Notes under the pieces: generated by a model
The model's input: the letters and a program-made list of their open reading frames with translations, nothing else
Told to the model about the DNA's origin: nothing
Databases searched by the model: none
NCBI RefSeq assembly: GCF_013283195.1
Contig: NZ_JABEKT010000001.1
Coordinates: 3,359,473-3,423,472 of the forward strand
Length of the DNA stretch: 64,000 nucleotides
From: Ensifer adhaerens
GTDB taxonomy: Bacteria > Pseudomonadota > Alphaproteobacteria > Rhizobiales > Rhizobiaceae
Reading direction: 5' to 3'
Program-made: the position numbers and the translations under genes
In this document: piece by piece, positions 62,439-64,000 of the stretch
How the letters are laid out: each line of letters opens with the position of its first letter
How positions within the stretch are numbered: the first letter of the stretch is position 1

Positions 62439-62903
62439 TCAGTTATCGGCGGAGGAGCCGGAAAGCTCCTTGCGGAAATACACCACGCGTTCGGTTTCCT
62501 CGAAGCCGAGCGCCATGTGCAGGCCGTGGCTTTCAAGGTTGTCGATGTCGGTGTCCGACGCCAGCTCGCGACAACCATGGCTGATCGCCCAGCGCTCTGC
62601 AGCCGTGATCAGCGCCCGCGCCACCCCATGGCGACGATAGCGTGGAAGCACGTAGATGCCTTCGAGAAAGGCGACAGGCGACGTCTCGCAGCCGTTGACG
62701 TAATCCGTGCGCAACGACACCTCAGCAAAGCCTGCGGCAACCCCTGCATCGTCCTCGCACAGAAACGCCGCCTGCCGTTCGGCCGCCGCAAGACAGCCGT
62801 CGATCTCCTCACGGTGCACCACGGCCGGCGTATCGGACCAGAGCGCCAGCCGCATCTCCAGCCAGCGTCCCACCATCTCGACGTCCATCAGCAACACACG
62901 CAT
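62439..62903 (-). CDS. AAC(6')-like aminoglycoside 6'-N-acetyltransferase
   Basis: A 154-residue GNAT that closely follows the AAC(6')-I pattern, e.g. AAC(6')-Iz of Stenotrophomonas: WLEMRLALW, GFAEVSLRTDYVNGCETSPV, FLEGIYVLPRYRRHGVARAL, CRELASD and the C-terminal ALGFEETERVVYFRKEL. The ATG at 62903 (with GGGAAA upstream) overlaps the stop codon of the alpha-glucosidase gene by one base, so they are co-translated. If active it would give low-level resistance to tobramycin- or amikacin-type drugs, but a physiological substrate is equally possible. Confidence 0.85.
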   Translation of the reverse strand: MRVLLMDVEMVGRWLEMRLALWSDTPAVVHREEIDGCLAAAERQAAFLCEDDAGVAAGFAEVSLRTDYVNGCETSPVAFLEGIYVLPRYRRHGVARALITAAERWAISHGCRELASDTDIDNLESHGLHMALGFEETERVVYFRKELSGSSADN

Positions 62904-64000
62904 CACAGTTTCCCGCAATAGGCGCTCAGGCCACCGAGCTTCAGCACGCCACCGACAACCTCAGCCAATTGGCCCGGCAGTGGAACGGTCTCGACGGACG
63001 TGTCGGAAACGAGGAACTCCTGCGGCTCCCGCGTCAGGTTGAAGACGAAGAGCAGTCGCTCACCGTCCTTTTCGCGGGTGAACGCCAGAAGATCGCGGTT
63101 GCTCTCAAGAAACGACATGTCGCCATCGTGCAACGCTGCATGCGACCGGCGGAAGCCAAGCATGGAACGATAATGATTGAGCACACTGTCGGCGCCAGAC
63201 TGCTGCGTATCGACCGCCAGCCGCGCCTGATCCGCCGGCACCGGCAACCACGGCTTTCCGGCGGAGAAACCAGCATTCGTGGCAGACGCTTCCCACACCA
63301 TCGGCGTGCGGCAACCATCCCTGCCCTTGAAGGACGGCCAGAAGCGGATGCCGTAGGGATCGCGCAGATCCTCGAAGGCGACGTCGGCCTCGGGCAGGCC
63401 GAGCTCTTCGCCCTGATAGAGGCACACCGAACCACGCAGGGTCGCGAGTAGCGTGATCGCCAGCCTGGCGACTACCTCCCGTTCCGCCTCGCTTTCGGCA
63501 AAGCGGCTGACATGGCGCATGACGTCGTGGTTGGAAAAGGCCCAGCAGACCCATCCGTCAGTGACCGCCTTCTGGAAATTGTCGACGCAACGGCGGATAT
63601 GGCTTGCGGTGAAATCCGGGCCGAGCAGATCAAAGGTGTAGCACATGTGCAGCTTGTCGCCGCCGCTGGTATAGGCGGCCACCGTCTTCAGCGAGCGGGC
63701 GCCGTCTCCGACCTCCCCCACCGTCGTGCGCCCGCCATAGCCATCGAGCAGAGCCCTGAAGCGCTGCAGGAAGGCGACGTTTTCCAGCTGGCTCTTGTCA
63801 TAGAGATGATCCTGCATGCCGTAGGGATTGACGTCGGGCGCGTCGTTGCTGGTGGCATCCGGATCCGGCACCAGCGGCGGATTGTCTCTGAGATGGCGGT
63901 CGTGGAAATAGAAGTTCACCGTATCGAGCCGAAAGCCGTCGACACCACGGTCGAGCCAGAACCGCGCGGCATCGAGCACAGCATCCTGAACCTGCGGATT
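62903..64000 (-). CDS. aglA: GH13 alpha-glucosidase (5' end outside window)
   Basis: The last ~365 residues of a GH13 alpha-amylase-family glucosidase. The nucleophile is the Asp of GVDGFRLDTVNFYFHDR, the acid/base Glu is in TTVGEVGD, and the third Asp is in FSNHDVMRH. Further conserved GEELGLPEADV and RDPYGIRFWPSFKGRDGCRTPM are typical of oligo-alpha-glucosidases such as AglA. The reading frame continues without a stop to the window edge (NPQVQDAVLDAARFW), so the start is missing. It is co-translated with the AAC(6')-like gene. Confidence 0.9.
   Translation of the reverse strand, partial: NPQVQDAVLDAARFWLDRGVDGFRLDTVNFYFHDRHLRDNPPLVPDPDATSNDAPDVNPYGMQDHLYDKSQLENVAFLQRFRALLDGYGGRTTVGEVGDGARSLKTVAAYTSGGDKLHMCYTFDLLGPDFTASHIRRCVDNFQKAVTDGWVCWAFSNHDVMRHVSRFAESEAEREVVARLAITLLATLRGSVCLYQGEELGLPEADVAFEDLRDPYGIRFWPSFKGRDGCRTPMVWEASATNAGFSAGKPWLPVPADQARLAVDTQQSGADSVLNHYRSMLGFRRSHAALHDGDMSFLESNRDLLAFTREKDGERLLFVFNLTREPQEFLVSDTSVETVPLPGQLAEVVGGVLKLGGLSAYCGKL

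Noticed and set aside
1-64000. CRISPR array, tRNA or rRNA genes, insertion sequences, prophage genes
   Set aside because: No regularly spaced repeats, tRNA cloverleaf sequence, transposase or integrase was recognised by eye; a computed scan would be needed to exclude small RNA genes.

Overview
The window is GC-rich chromosomal DNA from a member of the Rhizobiaceae, most likely Sinorhizobium/Ensifer. The grounds are a NolR-type regulator, a choXWV choline transporter whose binding protein keeps every choline-cage residue at the S. meliloti ChoX position, a fused trpE(G) gene behind a short trpL leader peptide ending in three Trp codons, an ShmR-like haem receptor gene with a RirA-type operator, an alphaproteobacterial EcfG-type stress promoter and two copies of a rhizobial intergenic mosaic repeat. 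No tRNA, rRNA, insertion sequence, phage gene or CRISPR array was seen. Genes are dense and mostly housekeeping or metabolic.

Layout. 1-4.7 kb: partial membrane protein, two tandem MaoC-like dehydratases, a small gene behind an EcfG-type promoter, apt, small hypotheticals and an AT-richer jacalin-like lectin. 4.8-7.3 kb (minus): an overlapping trio DUF1285, CoA pyrophosphatase, CCA-adding enzyme. 7.5-14.8 kb (plus): MoxR ATPase, DUF58, DUF4159, a large membrane protein and a GNAT. 14.8-20.6 kb: GH5 glycosidase, acetyltransferases, glutathionyl-hydroquinone-reductase-like GST, Nudix, phosphoesterase, TPR protein. 20.7-24.8 kb: lipoprotein, ECF sigma/anti-sigma pair, cold-shock gene and two small charged proteins. 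24.9-29.9 kb: leuA with a Leu-rich leader/attenuator, a ClpP paralogue, HupE-like protein, queF, cation diffusion facilitator. 30-32.7 kb: divergent MFS pump and LysR regulator. 32.7-37.3 kb: trpE(G) with attenuator, then the haem receptor.

37.6-41.6 kb: extensin-like protein, thioesterase, DUF1993, formate-THF ligase. 41.7-48.5 kb: a tight five-gene minus-strand operon of uncharacterised proteins (coiled coil, unknown, AAA+ ATPase, DUF6638-like, DUF2333 membrane protein). This is the best candidate in the window for an undescribed system. 48.6-54.3 kb: cytochrome c, thymidine kinase, choXWV, HugZ-like protein, nolR. 54.5-59 kb: two Gfo/Idh/MocA oxidoreductases and a GH9 cellulase. 59.3-64 kb: omega-aminotransferase, adenine deaminase, an AAC(6')-like acetyltransferase and the 3' part of an alpha-glucosidase that runs off the window.

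Regulation is visible in the sequence: ribosome-mediated attenuation for trpE(G) and probably leuA, iron control of the haem receptor, NolR autoregulation, an EcfG stress promoter, and a terminator between choX and choW that would favour expression of the binding protein. Function calls rest on motif recognition by eye, without database searches.
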